Source of the DNA: Parcubacteria group bacterium
GTDB taxonomy: Bacteria > Patescibacteria > Paceibacteria > SW-4-49-11
Direction: 5' to 3'
DNA: 64,000 nucleotides
Assembly (NCBI GenBank): GCA_943354045.1
Contig: CALRBF010000003.1
Span: 1-64,000 of the forward strand
A program made the translations under genes and the position numbers. Positions 1 through 11,400 of the stretch are shown one piece after another. Position 1 is the first letter of the stretch. Each line of letters opens with the position of its first letter. Below the pieces are notes generated by a model that saw only the letters and a list, made by a program, of their open reading frames with translations, did not search any database and was not told the origin of the DNA.

Positions 1-2152
1 CCCCAGCATTTAGCTGTGCTTTTATGTCATATTTTCCTAGTCCCAAATTAATTGCATCACTATAATTTAAATCTACTGTATTATTTAAAGCTGAATTACT
101 ATATATCAAATCAGTGCCTATTCCCCTTTTTACCCTCCATTCATATGGGCCACTCCAGGTTGAATCTCCAATAAGATTAAGTTTAATTATATTATTATTC
201 TCTGCGACCACTTTATTCTGTAAATTACAAGATATACTTGGTCTTGGTCTTACGGTAACTGTAATACTAGAACTTCTTGATGGGCCATCTATTGCTGAGC
301 AGGTACTGGTGAATATATATGTTGCATTAGATCTGATATTAGGATCTATTTGTTCTCGAGAAGGGGGAGAAATCCAATCATTGGTTGTGGTGTCGCTAAT
401 AAAATTACCTCCTGCAGCTACTGGCCCTCCCGTAACGGTATTGCTACATCCTGTTAATACCTCTCTATTTACTATTGTTCTTGATATATTAACAAAATCT
501 CCCTGTTTTAAATCAGTACTAATATTACTACTCAATGTTACCAGAGCTTCTCTTCCTATTGTATTTAAACTTACTGTTACGGGTTGTATTGCATTTCCCC
601 CTGTCTTTGGGATACAGTTAATGGTAAAATTATATGTCCTATTTAATTGGCTTAATGCTAATATAGCATTTTCTGTATTGGGTGACTCTGAGACAGCTTT
701 ATTACCTGTCCATATCCCATTTCCTGCATCTGTTCCTCCTGTTGTTGAAGCATTACAGCTTTGCACTCCTATTGGATTTGTTATACTCCACGTAAATTGT
801 ATCCCATCTCCTGCTATGGTTTCTCCTCCATTACTATCTATTACATTAAAATTAATATTAGCTTGTGGATAAGATTGTGTTCTAAATGGTGCTCCATTTA
901 CCCATGGTTGGCTATTGATATTATGAATACTATTATCATCTGTTGCCTTTACTCTTGCATAATAATCAATGCCTGGTCTTAATAAATTTTTGTATGTATC
1001 ATCTAAACTGGTATCATATATACTTCCTGCACCATTTTGCAAACCAGAATCAATAATAATATCATTAAATGCCAAGTCTCTCGCTATTTGCACTCGATAT
1101 AATGTTTGAGCATCATTGTCTTTATCGCTATAATTCCAGGTAATCTTAGCATCTGTATATCCAACTCCCTCCCCTTTTACAGTATCTACTTTTGGGGCTT
1201 CATTGGGTACTATTACTGTTATGTTATAGGTGATTGAGTCATATGTATAAGAATATCCTATTTTATTTTGCTTATTACTATAAAACTCACTCCCTGGATA
1301 CATAGAGGAAACAGGCCAATTAGAGAACTGAGGTATGTATTGAATAATGTCATTATATAACTCAACCTCTGTTGTCCCCCTTGCACAAAGCAAATTATTA
1401 TTGGGAGAATAAGAAGTGGCATAAGGTGCAAAATACTGCAACCAACCTCCAGGAGGTTGACTCAGAACATAATTTGATTGAATATAATATGGTTCACCTG
1501 GGGCCGTATAATTGATTAGATTTTGCTGAAAACTACCTTGACCAAAGCCTGTATATTGAGCACCCTGTTTATTATCCCAATAACGCCCCTCAGGACATTG
1601 AGATAATATTGTATTATTAAATATCACAGTTATTTGTACAGTCCCGGACTGTTTGGGAGTACATATAGTCCCGTTACACTCAATAATATTACTATTACTA
1701 CTAGATAAACTAATAGTACCTTCTTCACTAGGTGTTCTTGCATGTGTTCTAAAACTATCGGGTTCCTGATAAGATAAGCCATTCATAGGAGGTGTATCTT
1801 GAACCCCTCCTATGAAATTATATACTCCTTGTGATGGATTTGACTGTAATTGAATCTGTGAACTCACAAGTACAGAATTGTTCCCTGATCCAGGGATTAA
1901 ATTATTGCTATTAACTTGAAGATTTACTTCTTTACTAATCTGTTGATTGATATAGCTTCCAGCAACAAGTGCACTTGCATTTCTCGTTCTAATAAATATA
2001 ATATTACTTTGTATATTATTTGGCTGGGATACAGCTGCACTCTGTACTGCTATAGTATTTGCAGTACCTAAATCAGCATTAATTGTAACAGCTTTACTTA
2101 ATTCAGGCAAGAATAATCCTAGAATTAAAAGTGAAATATATACTTTTTTCAT
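1..2152 (-). CDS. Large secreted Ig/FN3-like surface protein, 3' end outside window
   Basis: Reading the minus strand from the ATG at 2152 gives an open frame of about 717 codons that runs off the left edge, so the C-terminus is missing. The N-terminus is a signal peptide (MKKVYISLLILGLFLPELSKA). The mature part is rich in Asn, Ser and Thr. A stretch around residues 300-420 resembles a fibronectin type III domain, with a KITWNYSDKDND strand and a YYARVKATDD strand. It is followed by at least two Ig-like repeats, each with a Cys pair, as in TGC to STC. The start overlaps the stop of the upstream gene as ATGA, so the two are cotranscribed. It is probably an adhesin or envelope protein. No specific family is recognised. 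Translation was done by eye. Confidence 0.75.
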   Translation of the reverse strand, partial: MKKVYISLLILGLFLPELSKAVTINADLGTANTIAVQSAAVSQPNNIQSNIIFIRTRNASALVAGSYINQQISKEVNLQVNSNNLIPGSGNNSVLVSSQIQLQSNPSQGVYNFIGGVQDTPPMNGLSYQEPDSFRTHARTPSEEGTISLSSSNSNIIECNGTICTPKQSGTVQITVIFNNTILSQCPEGRYWDNKQGAQYTGFGQGSFQQNLINYTAPGEPYYIQSNYVLSQPPGGWLQYFAPYATSYSPNNNLLCARGTTEVELYNDIIQYIPQFSNWPVSSMYPGSEFYSNKQNKIGYSYTYDSITYNITVIVPNEAPKVDTVKGEGVGYTDAKITWNYSDKDNDAQTLYRVQIARDLAFNDIIIDSGLQNGAGSIYDTSLDDTYKNLLRPGIDYYARVKATDDNSIHNINSQPWVNGAPFRTQSYPQANINFNVIDSNGGETIAGDGIQFTWSITNPIGVQSCNASTTGGTDAGNGIWTGNKAVSESPNTENAILALSQLNRTYNFTINCIPKTGGNAIQPVTVSLNTIGREALVTLSSNISTDLKQGDFVNISRTIVNREVLTGCSNTVTGGPVAAGGNFISDTTTNDWISPPSREQIDPNIRSNATYIFTSTCSAIDGPSRSSSITVTVRPRPSISCNLQNKVVAENNNIIKLNLIGDSTWSGPYEWRVKRGIGTDLIYSNSALNNTVDLNYSDAINLGLGKYDIKAQLNAG

Positions 2153-3609
2153 ATTTTCTTTCTATTAACTATTCTTTTTATACTCTTTTTTTGGAGAATA
2201 ATGCTATATATAATTAGCCCAAGAACAAGTATCCCCCCAATTATACCCATACTATTCCTCATTATAATTGAGCCTATAGGTTCTTTTATACATTTACTCC
2301 CATCACCTATTTTTTTACAATCATATGTGATATTTAAAGTATCTATAACCTTTCCTTCATTATCTTTTACTACTGAGGTGATTAAGGCTTGATTAATAAT
2401 CTTATCCTTGGGCAAATCTGCTATAATACCACTTATAGCCCCCCCCATATCACCTTTATAACTACTTTTAGCCATTTCTTTCCCCCATTTATCTATTATT
2501 TTAGTTTCTACACTTATATCTTTTGCTATGCCATCATTAGTATTATGTATACATGTTACTATTTTAGCATCTTGTCCGGCTGCTTTTGGAAAAGTATCAA
2601 AGCCAATCCAATTCAATCTCACCCTATTCAAATCCTCAACTAAAAATCGTATATTCGATATACTTTGTTGCTTTTGCACATTTGGAATCTCAGCTATATT
2701 AGCTTTAAGTTTAAGATAATATACTGATGTGTCTGGCTTATCAACTATTTCTGTAACTTCTATTTCTCCTTTTGCTGGAATTTTGATTTCTCTTGTATTA
2801 GATTTCTCAATATTCTCTTTTTGAAGTCCATCCCATTTGTATAGAGTGGATTCCAATATTACTTTTTGTTCTTGATTTGTTGTGTTTTTGAGGGGGATTT
2901 TTACCTCAATTGGATTATTATAATTATGTTTTGTAATATATCCATGATTAATATGTTTTTGTCCTCCTACCGTAGTTCTTGTCTGATCTAAATATATGCT
3001 TTGTGTATTCTCTCCTTTTACCTTAAATGAAAATCTTGATCCATAAATATCATCGGTAAAACTAAGCCCAGCTAAATTAAATCTATTTTCTTGATATCCA
3101 AATAAATATATTTGATAATCTCCTTTTGCTGCTTTAATTGGTATATTATATGATTCATTTATATCTATACTTGCTTTAGCATCAAGTGTTATATTTTCAG
3201 CTAGAATAAACTCTTCTATTGTTGTCGTATAAGCTTGTCCATTTGCATTAGGTATATCTTTTAATACTCTTGCTGCTACAGTAACCCCTATTAAAGGATA
3301 ATTATTTGTATTTGTTATTTTCCCTTTTATTACTATTACATCTCCAGGATTATATTCTGAACTATCTGGGGTTACATTAATATTAAGACTTCCAAATTTA
3401 TATGTATCAAAACAGTTACCTAATTCTTCAGTCTTTATACCCGTAGATTGTAATTCCTCCTGATTTAATTGAGTTGTTGTTTGATCTTTATTTAATAATT
3501 CCTCTCCCGGGAATACTAAATAATCTTCTTGTGCTATTACAACAATATGCGGAGTTAATAGTGTAATTACTACTCCCAGTATTCCTATTACTTGATATTT
3601 TATTTTCAT
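2149..3609 (-). CDS. Membrane-anchored surface protein with CARDB/NEW3-like repeats
   Basis: This 486-aa protein has an N-terminal signal peptide (residues 1-26, ending near VIAQ). Its long extracellular part contains beta-sandwich-like stretches such as NPGDVIVIKGKITNTNNYPLIGV, typical of CARDB/NEW3/DUF11-type domains. A C-terminal membrane helix (about 455-475) is followed by a basic tail, KKSIKRIVNRKK. This is a type I membrane topology with most of the chain outside. It lies directly upstream of, and overlaps by ATGA with, the larger secreted protein, so the pair probably forms one surface structure. There is no LPXTG motif. The function is unknown; topology is confident and domain naming is not. 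Confidence 0.7.
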   Translation of the reverse strand: MKIKYQVIGILGVVITLLTPHIVVIAQEDYLVFPGEELLNKDQTTTQLNQEELQSTGIKTEELGNCFDTYKFGSLNINVTPDSSEYNPGDVIVIKGKITNTNNYPLIGVTVAARVLKDIPNANGQAYTTTIEEFILAENITLDAKASIDINESYNIPIKAAKGDYQIYLFGYQENRFNLAGLSFTDDIYGSRFSFKVKGENTQSIYLDQTRTTVGGQKHINHGYITKHNYNNPIEVKIPLKNTTNQEQKVILESTLYKWDGLQKENIEKSNTREIKIPAKGEIEVTEIVDKPDTSVYYLKLKANIAEIPNVQKQQSISNIRFLVEDLNRVRLNWIGFDTFPKAAGQDAKIVTCIHNTNDGIAKDISVETKIIDKWGKEMAKSSYKGDMGGAISGIIADLPKDKIINQALITSVVKDNEGKVIDTLNITYDCKKIGDGSKCIKEPIGSIIMRNSMGIIGGILVLGLIIYSIILQKKSIKRIVNRKKI

Positions 3610-3641
3610 ATATATATTTTTACTATATATAGTATAGCATA

Positions 3642-4844
3642 TTAATATACGATTTTAATAATATGTTTTTTTCCTTTTTGAATAATATACTCTTGAGTGT
3701 GAGGCTGATTAAGTTCAAAAAAAATATCTTGTATTATTTCTTGATTTACCCTTACTCCCCCTTCTTGAATAGCTCGCTTAGCCTCAGAATTAGATAAGTC
3801 GAAAACTTTAGCCATTACGGCAAATAGACGCTTATCCTCTATCTCACCTATTGATATAGTCTCTATAGTATCGGGAATTTCCTGTTTACTAAATAATTGT
3901 TCAAAATATTGCTGAGCTTTCCCCGCCTCATCTTCATTATAATATCGTTTTACAATGGCTGAGGATAATATTAATTTGATATCTCTTGGATTTGCTCCTG
4001 ATCCTAATTGTTTTTGATAATTCTCAATATCCCCTTTTGATATATTTGTAGCGAGACGGAAATAATCAATAATAAGCTCATCTTTTATTGCCATTATACT
4101 GGTGAACATTTGACTCGGAGTATCAGTAATAAAAATACCATTACCCCAAGAAGTACTCATTTTTCTACCATCTATACCCAGTAATAATTCAAAAGTAACG
4201 ATATCTTGTGACTCTTGATTATAATATTTTTGAACTTTACGCCCCGATATAAGATTAAAATACTGATCATTGCCTCCAATTTCTAAGTCTGACTTTACCA
4301 TTACTGAATCATAACCTTGTATAAGAGGATATAAAAACTCTCTTAAACTAATTCTGGTATGATTTTTATGTCTTTCACTAAAATTATCCCTATCTAACAT
4401 TTCATTGACTGAGAATATATTGGCTATTTCACTTAGGGTATCAAAAGAAAGGCTTTCAAGCCATTCTGAATTATATCGTATTTCTACTTTTGATATATCT
4501 AAAATCTTTCCAATTTGATCAAGATATCCTTTAAGATTATTATTAATTTCCTCCTTAGTAAGCATTGGTCGCTCTGAGTCTTTATCAGAAGCATCCCCAA
4601 TACGAGCAGTAAAGTCTCCAATAATAAGAGTAATATGATGGCCCCAATCTTGCAATTGTCGTAATTTCCAAAAAGGTACAGCTCTTCCGAGATGTATTTT
4701 ATCCCCTGTTGGATCTATTCCAAATTTTACTCGAAGCTGTTTACCAGATACTAATTGAGCCTTTAGGTGTTCTTTATCTATATAATTTGTAACACCTCTT
4801 GTTAGCCATTCTTGAACTTTACTCTCATCTGTTATTATTGCCAT
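3642..4844 (-). CDS. tyrS: Tyrosyl-tRNA synthetase
   Basis: This cytoplasmic class I synthetase charges tRNA-Tyr. The 400-aa length fits the bacterial enzyme. The tyrosine-pocket start FGIDPTGDKIHLGR carries the HIGH-equivalent HLGR at residues 51-54. The KMSKS-equivalent is KMSTS in the DGRKMSTSWGNG segment. A C-terminal S4-like RNA-binding domain (about 335-400) includes VFDLSNSEAKRAIQEGGVRVN. It sits 32 bp downstream of the surface-protein pair and is probably transcribed separately. HLGR in place of HIGH is common in the TyrZ-like branch. Confidence 0.96.
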   Translation of the reverse strand: MAIITDESKVQEWLTRGVTNYIDKEHLKAQLVSGKQLRVKFGIDPTGDKIHLGRAVPFWKLRQLQDWGHHITLIIGDFTARIGDASDKDSERPMLTKEEINNNLKGYLDQIGKILDISKVEIRYNSEWLESLSFDTLSEIANIFSVNEMLDRDNFSERHKNHTRISLREFLYPLIQGYDSVMVKSDLEIGGNDQYFNLISGRKVQKYYNQESQDIVTFELLLGIDGRKMSTSWGNGIFITDTPSQMFTSIMAIKDELIIDYFRLATNISKGDIENYQKQLGSGANPRDIKLILSSAIVKRYYNEDEAGKAQQYFEQLFSKQEIPDTIETISIGEIEDKRLFAVMAKVFDLSNSEAKRAIQEGGVRVNQEIIQDIFFELNQPHTQEYIIQKGKKHIIKIVY

Positions 4845-4907
4845 ATCTATTCACTTAATTATTGATTTGAGTATAGCATATCTCAATCATTTCGATAATA
4901 TACAAGT

Positions 4908-6962
4908 TTATAATATTACTTTCAAATCTAATATATTGCCTCCTTTAGGATATACAATAATAGGATTTACATCCAATTCCTTTATACTTGGTACTGAATA
5001 GACTAATAAATTGAGTTGGAAAATAGTATCAATAAGCCAATTAATATCATATTCTATACCTCTTGTACCTGACAATATCGTATAGGCCTTAGTTTTTTTG
5101 AGTGTTTTCAAGATATAAGGCTTCGTAATAGGCATACTTGCAAAAGCAATATCATTTATAGTCTCAGCATATATACCTCCGAGTCCCAATAATAATATAT
5201 TTCCTAATTGAGGGTCTCGCTTTACTCCTACAAATATCTCTACACCCTTATGAGCTTGCTCTTGTGCAATAATAATTCCGTTTTTATGTTTATGATAAAA
5301 TGCTTTGACTTCATCTAGGGTATTGATACCCACTTTTACGAGTCCCGTATCGGTACGATGTAATATATTGGGATTCACATCTTTTAATACTAAAGGATAT
5401 TGTAAATATTTTTCAATTTTCTGAATATCTTTATTATTATGTAATAATAATGTTTTGGGTAACTCCAAAGACAATTCTTTTGCAATTAAATTCACCGTAT
5501 CCCAAGAAGCACTAATCAGTCCCTTTTCTTTATCTTGGGCTAAAGCTTTATCTATATCTTGAATTGAAGTTTTCTTGACATAACTTGTAGGAGCATCCCA
5601 TAATTTTGCATTACGGGCAATATGATTCCAATTATATAATTTTGATACTGCGGCTATAGCTCTTTCTGGACTTTCAAAATAAGGTAAATGGGGAATTTCT
5701 TTTATTACTTGTTCTGTAAGATTTCCTGCTACAATACTAGTAATAATAGGCTTATGAGGATTTTTCTTACTAATATCAGCAATTACTCTTCCAATAGCAG
5801 ATAGAGGCGTCATTACCTGTGGGGTAATTAAGATAATAATTGCTCCTACTGATTTTTCTTTTACCAAAACTTGCAATGTTTCACGATAGCGAGTATCATT
5901 AGCATCCCCCAATATATCTACTGGATTGGCGGTACTGGCAGCTGAGGGTAATGTTTTTTGCAAACGACTCACAGCTTTTGGTTCAATTTTGGTTAATTTC
6001 ACATTATGTACTGACACTGCATCTATAGATAAGACGCCAAGCCCCCCCGCATTGGTAACAATTGCAAGTCCATGCCGAGATATATGTTGAAATCGAGAAA
6101 ATAATTGTACAGTATCAAATAATTCTTCTAAGGTATTAACAATAATTGCTCCTGCTTCTTGTAATAATATTTCTATTACAATTTCATCTCCAGCCAAAGA
6201 TCCAGTATGTGATTGTATAGTCTTTTTTGCTTTAGTAGATTTACCAGCTTTCAGGATAATAATTGGCTTTTTAGCATCTTTAATTGTCTCAATAAATTCC
6301 TGGGGATGAGCTATACCCTCCAAATACAAGCTAATCACCTCAGTTTTACTATCTTTTTCGAGATATTGTATAATCTCAACTTCATTAATATCTAATTTGT
6401 TACCAAGACTTACAATTTTATTAAATCCGATACCCAATGCATCTGCTCTATTAATAAAAGCTGATATCAGAGCTCCTGATTGTGAAATAAGAGAAATATT
6501 TCCTGATTTTGCTGATAATAATCCAAATGATCCATTATATGCATATTTATTTGAATCATTATTGATAATTCCAAGACAATTTGGACCTACAATACGAATA
6601 TTATATATCTGTATTAATTTTGCTAATTGCTTTTCACGGGCCCGTCCTTCTACTCCAGATTCTTTAAATCCTGCTGAGATAATAATAATATATTTTACTC
6701 CTTTTTTACCAAGCTCCTCTACTGATTCAAGTACAAGAGGTGCAGGTAATATTATGATTCCGACTTGTATTCCTTGGGGTAATTGACTAGTACCCTGATA
6801 TACAGGATATCCTTCAATTTTTCTTGCTGAAGGATTTACCAAAAAAATATCTCCCTTATAATTACTTTTTAGAATATTATGAAAAATAACTGAACCAATT
6901 TTAGCCTTATGCCGAGAGGCTCCGATAATTGCAATACTTTTGGGGTAAAATAATTCTTGCAT
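4908..6962 (-). CDS. ADP-forming acetate/acyl-CoA ligase, fused alpha-beta
   Basis: This enzyme converts acyl-CoA (usually acetyl-CoA) plus ADP and phosphate to the acid, CoA and ATP, a substrate-level phosphorylation step common in fermentative archaea and CPR bacteria. The 684-aa chain has a CoA-binding Rossmann domain (residues 1-130, AIIGASRHKAKIGSV), succinyl-CoA-ligase-like domains (GNISLISQSGALISAF) with the phospho-His loop SHTGSLAGDE (His252), and a C-terminal ATP-grasp domain from about 470. It follows the beta-CASP nuclease gene by 5 bp and so shares its transcript. With gpmA and pgk nearby it fits an acetate-producing fermenter. The substrate is not certain. Confidence 0.88.
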   Translation of the reverse strand: MQELFYPKSIAIIGASRHKAKIGSVIFHNILKSNYKGDIFLVNPSARKIEGYPVYQGTSQLPQGIQVGIIILPAPLVLESVEELGKKGVKYIIIISAGFKESGVEGRAREKQLAKLIQIYNIRIVGPNCLGIINNDSNKYAYNGSFGLLSAKSGNISLISQSGALISAFINRADALGIGFNKIVSLGNKLDINEVEIIQYLEKDSKTEVISLYLEGIAHPQEFIETIKDAKKPIIILKAGKSTKAKKTIQSHTGSLAGDEIVIEILLQEAGAIIVNTLEELFDTVQLFSRFQHISRHGLAIVTNAGGLGVLSIDAVSVHNVKLTKIEPKAVSRLQKTLPSAASTANPVDILGDANDTRYRETLQVLVKEKSVGAIIILITPQVMTPLSAIGRVIADISKKNPHKPIITSIVAGNLTEQVIKEIPHLPYFESPERAIAAVSKLYNWNHIARNAKLWDAPTSYVKKTSIQDIDKALAQDKEKGLISASWDTVNLIAKELSLELPKTLLLHNNKDIQKIEKYLQYPLVLKDVNPNILHRTDTGLVKVGINTLDEVKAFYHKHKNGIIIAQEQAHKGVEIFVGVKRDPQLGNILLLGLGGIYAETINDIAFASMPITKPYILKTLKKTKAYTILSGTRGIEYDINWLIDTIFQLNLLVYSVPSIKELDVNPIIVYPKGGNILDLKVIL

Positions 6963-6967
6963 ATCTT

Positions 6968-8350
6968 TTAGCTTAATATAATTACTTGGTTTTCCTCGGG
7001 GACTTTGGCTGTAATATGAAGTGTATCTTTTATGGCATTAGCTAAAGATTCAGAAGCTTCCTGCTCCCCCTGTACTACAAATATATTTTTAGTTTGCTTA
7101 ATATGAGATAACCAATCGAGTAGCATTTCTTTATCCGCATGAGCAGAATACCCATCTACCTTCCTCACCTCTATCTTATTCTCAACTGGATGATTATGTA
7201 TATATACTGGATTCTCACCTTCCAGAATACGCCTTCCTAATGTACGAGGAGCCTGATACCCGACAAATAAAATAATATTATTTGGATCAGACAAATATCG
7301 CTCTTCATGATATAGTACTCTTCCTCCTGTTGACATACCAGATCCGGCCATAATCATTTTGGGCTGAGGTTGACTATTAATTTTCATAGAATCTTCTCTA
7401 TGTTCCGTCATAGTTAAAAAAGGAAATTCAAAAATCTCATCGGTTTTGGCAAGTTGCTTTGCTTCTTGATTATAATATTGGGTATATTTAGCATGAATTC
7501 TGGTCGCCTTGATAGCTAAAGGTGAATCTAAATACACATCAATACGCCCTACTCTTCCTTGAGGGAGCCCCTCTCCTGAATGATTTTCTACAATATCATT
7601 AAGTTCATACAAAATATCCTGTGTACGCTCAATAGAAAAGGTTGGCATAATCAATACTGACTTTCGGTCTATAGTATCTTTAATAGCTTGTTTTAAAATT
7701 TCTTTTCTCTCAGCTAATTTTTGATGAATTCTATCCCCATAACAAGACTCTACAATCACATAGTCTGCCTCTTCAATATAATCATATTTACGTAATAATA
7801 CCGATGGGACATTCCCCAAATCTCCTGAGAATACTAATTTGATACGCTTCCCTGTCTCAGGGTCTAATACCCAAATTTCAGTAATAGCTGAACCTAAAAT
7901 ATGTCCTGCATCTTGAAAACGGAAAGATATATTCTCATCAATTTCATAAATTTCATGATATTCCTTACCCCTCCATTGAGCGACAGCCTTATCTACATCT
8001 TCTTCGGCAAAAAGAGGTAATTGACTATGATCATGTTCCATAATAGATACCGTATCCCTTAGAGATATTTCTGCAAATTCTTGGGTTGGATAAGTAGAAT
8101 ATATTTCTCCACTAAACCCATCTTTAACCAGTTTAGGAATTCGTCCAATATGATCAATATGGGTATGTGTTGATATCATAAAAGATATACTTTTAGGATC
8201 ATAAACAAAGGGCTTATAATTTATTTCATCAGCCTCTGAACTTCCCTGTACTAATCCACAATCGACAACAAATCGTATTTTTCCATTATCAATAACATAA
8301 TTAGCTCCCGTAACTGAACCGGCTCCACCACAAAATTGAATACTGACCAT
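6968..8350 (-). CDS. Beta-CASP metallo-beta-lactamase ribonuclease
   Basis: This 460-aa protein has an MBL core with the zinc motif HTHIDHIGR (residues 61-69), a downstream metal ligand in FQDAGHILGSAI and an Asp in FSGDLG. A beta-CASP insert contains a MAGSGMSTGGRVLYH segment, and the RMMBL motif GYSAHADKEML lies near the C-terminus. This is the architecture of YSH1/CPSF-73-like RNA-processing exonucleases rather than RNase J, which has an extra C-terminal domain. It probably acts on mRNA or rRNA in the cytoplasm. It precedes the acyl-CoA ligase gene by 5 bp. Confidence 0.88.
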   Translation of the reverse strand: MVSIQFCGGAGSVTGANYVIDNGKIRFVVDCGLVQGSSEADEINYKPFVYDPKSISFMISTHTHIDHIGRIPKLVKDGFSGEIYSTYPTQEFAEISLRDTVSIMEHDHSQLPLFAEEDVDKAVAQWRGKEYHEIYEIDENISFRFQDAGHILGSAITEIWVLDPETGKRIKLVFSGDLGNVPSVLLRKYDYIEEADYVIVESCYGDRIHQKLAERKEILKQAIKDTIDRKSVLIMPTFSIERTQDILYELNDIVENHSGEGLPQGRVGRIDVYLDSPLAIKATRIHAKYTQYYNQEAKQLAKTDEIFEFPFLTMTEHREDSMKINSQPQPKMIMAGSGMSTGGRVLYHEERYLSDPNNIILFVGYQAPRTLGRRILEGENPVYIHNHPVENKIEVRKVDGYSAHADKEMLLDWLSHIKQTKNIFVVQGEQEASESLANAIKDTLHITAKVPEENQVIILS

Positions 8351-8403
8351 TATTTGTATATTAGTTTACTATGTATTTATAGTATCACAAAGAATATCTT
8401 TTC

Positions 8404-11400
8404 TCAATAGATAATAATTACTATCTTTTTGTCCTGATTTACAATAATTTTCTTAATGCGTGTTTTATCTGTGATAATGGTATTTACTTTATCTGATTCT
8501 AAAGCTTTTTGTTGAATAGCCTCATTGTCTAATTGTGCATTAACCGTAATAATATCTCGCATTTTTCCATTAATATGAATTTGATAATCTGCCTCTGTCT
8601 GAATTAATTTTGATTCATCAAATTGTGGCCAAATAGATTTATGCACTGATTCTGTCTTACCTAATATTTCCCATAATTCTTCCGCAATATGTGGAGCAAA
8701 TGGAGCTAAAAGAGTAATATATGTGGTGATATATTCTTTACCAATATCTTTATTAATATAGGTATTGAGATATTCCATCAAACTACTAATACAGGTATTA
8801 TATTTTTGGTTTTCAATATCTTCAGTAATTTTACGTATTAATATATGTGTATCATAATCTAATTTGATTGTATCTACGGCTTTCTCCAATGTTTGAGTTT
8901 GCATATCAGTAATCCATTGATATACTCGCTTCAAAAATCGACTACATCCAATAAGACCGCTTGTATCCCAAGCAATTGCCTCATCATAAGGTCCCATAAA
9001 CATTTCATAAATTCTCAAAGAATCGGCTCCGAATGATTCTACCATTTCAACTGGATCCACGGTATTACCCTTAGATTTGGACATCTTAATACCCCCTTCA
9101 GCCAAAATCATTCCATGTGCAATACGCTTTTGATAAGGTTCTATTGTCGGTACCAATCCGATATCATATAAGAATTTATGCCAAAAGCGTGAATACAAAA
9201 GATGCAAAGTTACATGCTCCATACCTCCATTATATAAGTCCACTGGTAGCCATTGCTCTAAAGCAGCTTGGTTTGCTAATTCTTGAGTATTATGAGCATC
9301 AGCATATCTAAGATAATACCAAGAACTTCCTGCCCAATTAGGCATAGTATCTGTTTCTCTGATACCCTCCACCCATTTATCATCGGGCTTAGTCTCGCTA
9401 CGAGGAAGTGTTTTACCTGTTTCAATATGATACCAAACTTGAACCCAATCTTTTGCAAGTGCTAATGGCCCCTCACCTTGTCCCTCTGGAATATATGATT
9501 CTACTTCTGGTAATTCGAGCGGTAATTCTGTTGGAGCCAAGGGAACCGCATATTCCGTATTATTATTTTTTTGTCGAGTAATGGGATTTGCTGGTAGAAA
9601 CTTAACAATTTCACCTGATATTTGTCCATAAGACTGCTCATTAATCCACACAATAGGAAATGGCTCTCCCCAATAGCGCTGACGTGAGAATACCCAATCA
9701 CGAAGCTTATATTGGATTTTCTGATGACCTAGATTCTTAAATTCTAATTCTTGTGTTAGCTTTTGTTTAGCTTCTAATGTTGATAATCCGTTATATAAAT
9801 CTGAGTTCTCTAAAATATTATCCTCTGTAATAACATTGATAATTGCTAAATTATATTTCTCAGCAAATTCTCTATCTCTCTCATCATGAGCGGGTACCGC
9901 CATCACAGCTCCCGTTCCATAATTCATTAATACATAATCTGCAGTCCAAATAGGAATTTGTTCCCCTGTTAATGGATGTACAGCATAGGCTCCTGTGAAT
10001 ACTCCCGTTTTTTCTTTTTCTTGCTGACGATCTAAATCACTTTTTGATTTTGTTTGCTTTTGATAAGTTTGTATTGCTTCTTTATATTCTGATGTGACAA
10101 TAGTATCTAAAATTGGATGTTCTGGAGCTAATACCAAAAAGATAACACCAAATAAGGTGTCTATTCTGGTGGTAAAGACTTTTATATTTTTTTTCGGAAA
10201 TATATTCTTTATATCTTCAAATCTTTTTAAAACCTGTTGCTCAGGCAATAAATCAAGGAGAGGCTGTAATCCCATATGTCCCCACCCACAACCAATTAAT
10301 TTGTTTTTATCACATAAATTTTCTAATTCATAAATATCGGCTTGTGAATCAGTAAAATAATAAATGTCTTTTTCAGAAACACCCCAATCATTACAGATTA
10401 TTTCAATTTTTTCTTCTTTTGAATAATGATCTTCATATGTTAAAACATGTGTAGGATTTACTCCTAATTTTTTAATTTCTTCTATCATTGGAGTAATATA
10501 TGCATGCGAACCTGAGGATACAATTGCTATTTTTGTATTTTGTAATTTTACTATTTCATCTATAAATCCATTAAAAATTTTAGGTTCTAATTTTGCAAGA
10601 ATTTCTCCAAACTTTAATGTCCATGCATCAATTCTTTTAATTTCAGAATCTTCAGCACCACGAGCATGTGATGGTTTTTTTGATAAATAATTAAAGTTCT
10701 TTTTAAGAGCTTCAGTTTCATCTATCTGACTTATTTCCATTATTGCTTGTATTGTTTCTTTTTCCGTATCTCCAAGAACTCCATCAAAGTCAAAAATAAT
10801 ATATTTTTCTGTTTGATGTTCTAATTTAAAATCAATCTCACTGCCCTCACTGCGGCCAATCCAATTTCGCTGTTGAGTTTTGATAACAGGCAAATAATCG
10901 ACAATATCTAAATCTTTATCCAATCTATCTGCATATTTGGTAATAGCCAACATCCATTGTGTTAATGACACCCTCTCACAGGGATGCCCCCCGCGCTCTG
11001 ACTTTCCATCAATAACTTCTTCATTAGCAAGAACCGTCTTTAATTCATCACACCACCAAACCTTAGTAGTATCTTGATAAGCAAGTCCAGCTTTATACAT
11101 TTGTAGCCATATCCATTGAGTCCAGCGATAATATTGTGGATCAGTAGTATTAATTTCACGACTCCAATCAAAAGATAGTCCTAATAATGCTAATTGTTTT
11201 TTGAAAGTATTAATATTATTTTCTGTTGCAATAATAGGAGATATATTATTTTGAATAGCATAATTTTCTGTTGGTAGACCAAAAGCATCCCAACCTATTG
11301 GGTATAATACATTTTGCCCCTGCATACGATACATTCTTGCCTTTATATCCTGAGCCACATAACTACGAATATGCCCCACATGTAGTCCAGCTCCTGATGG

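Noticed and set aside
114..982. Plus-strand open frames of 252 and 73 codons
   Set aside because: They lie antisense to the partial secreted-protein gene, which has a clear signal peptide and domain-like sequence. The plus-strand products are low-complexity and have no start context.
9501..9701. Second minus-strand frame within leuS
   Set aside because: Out-of-frame shadow; the leuS frame is continuous and conserved here.
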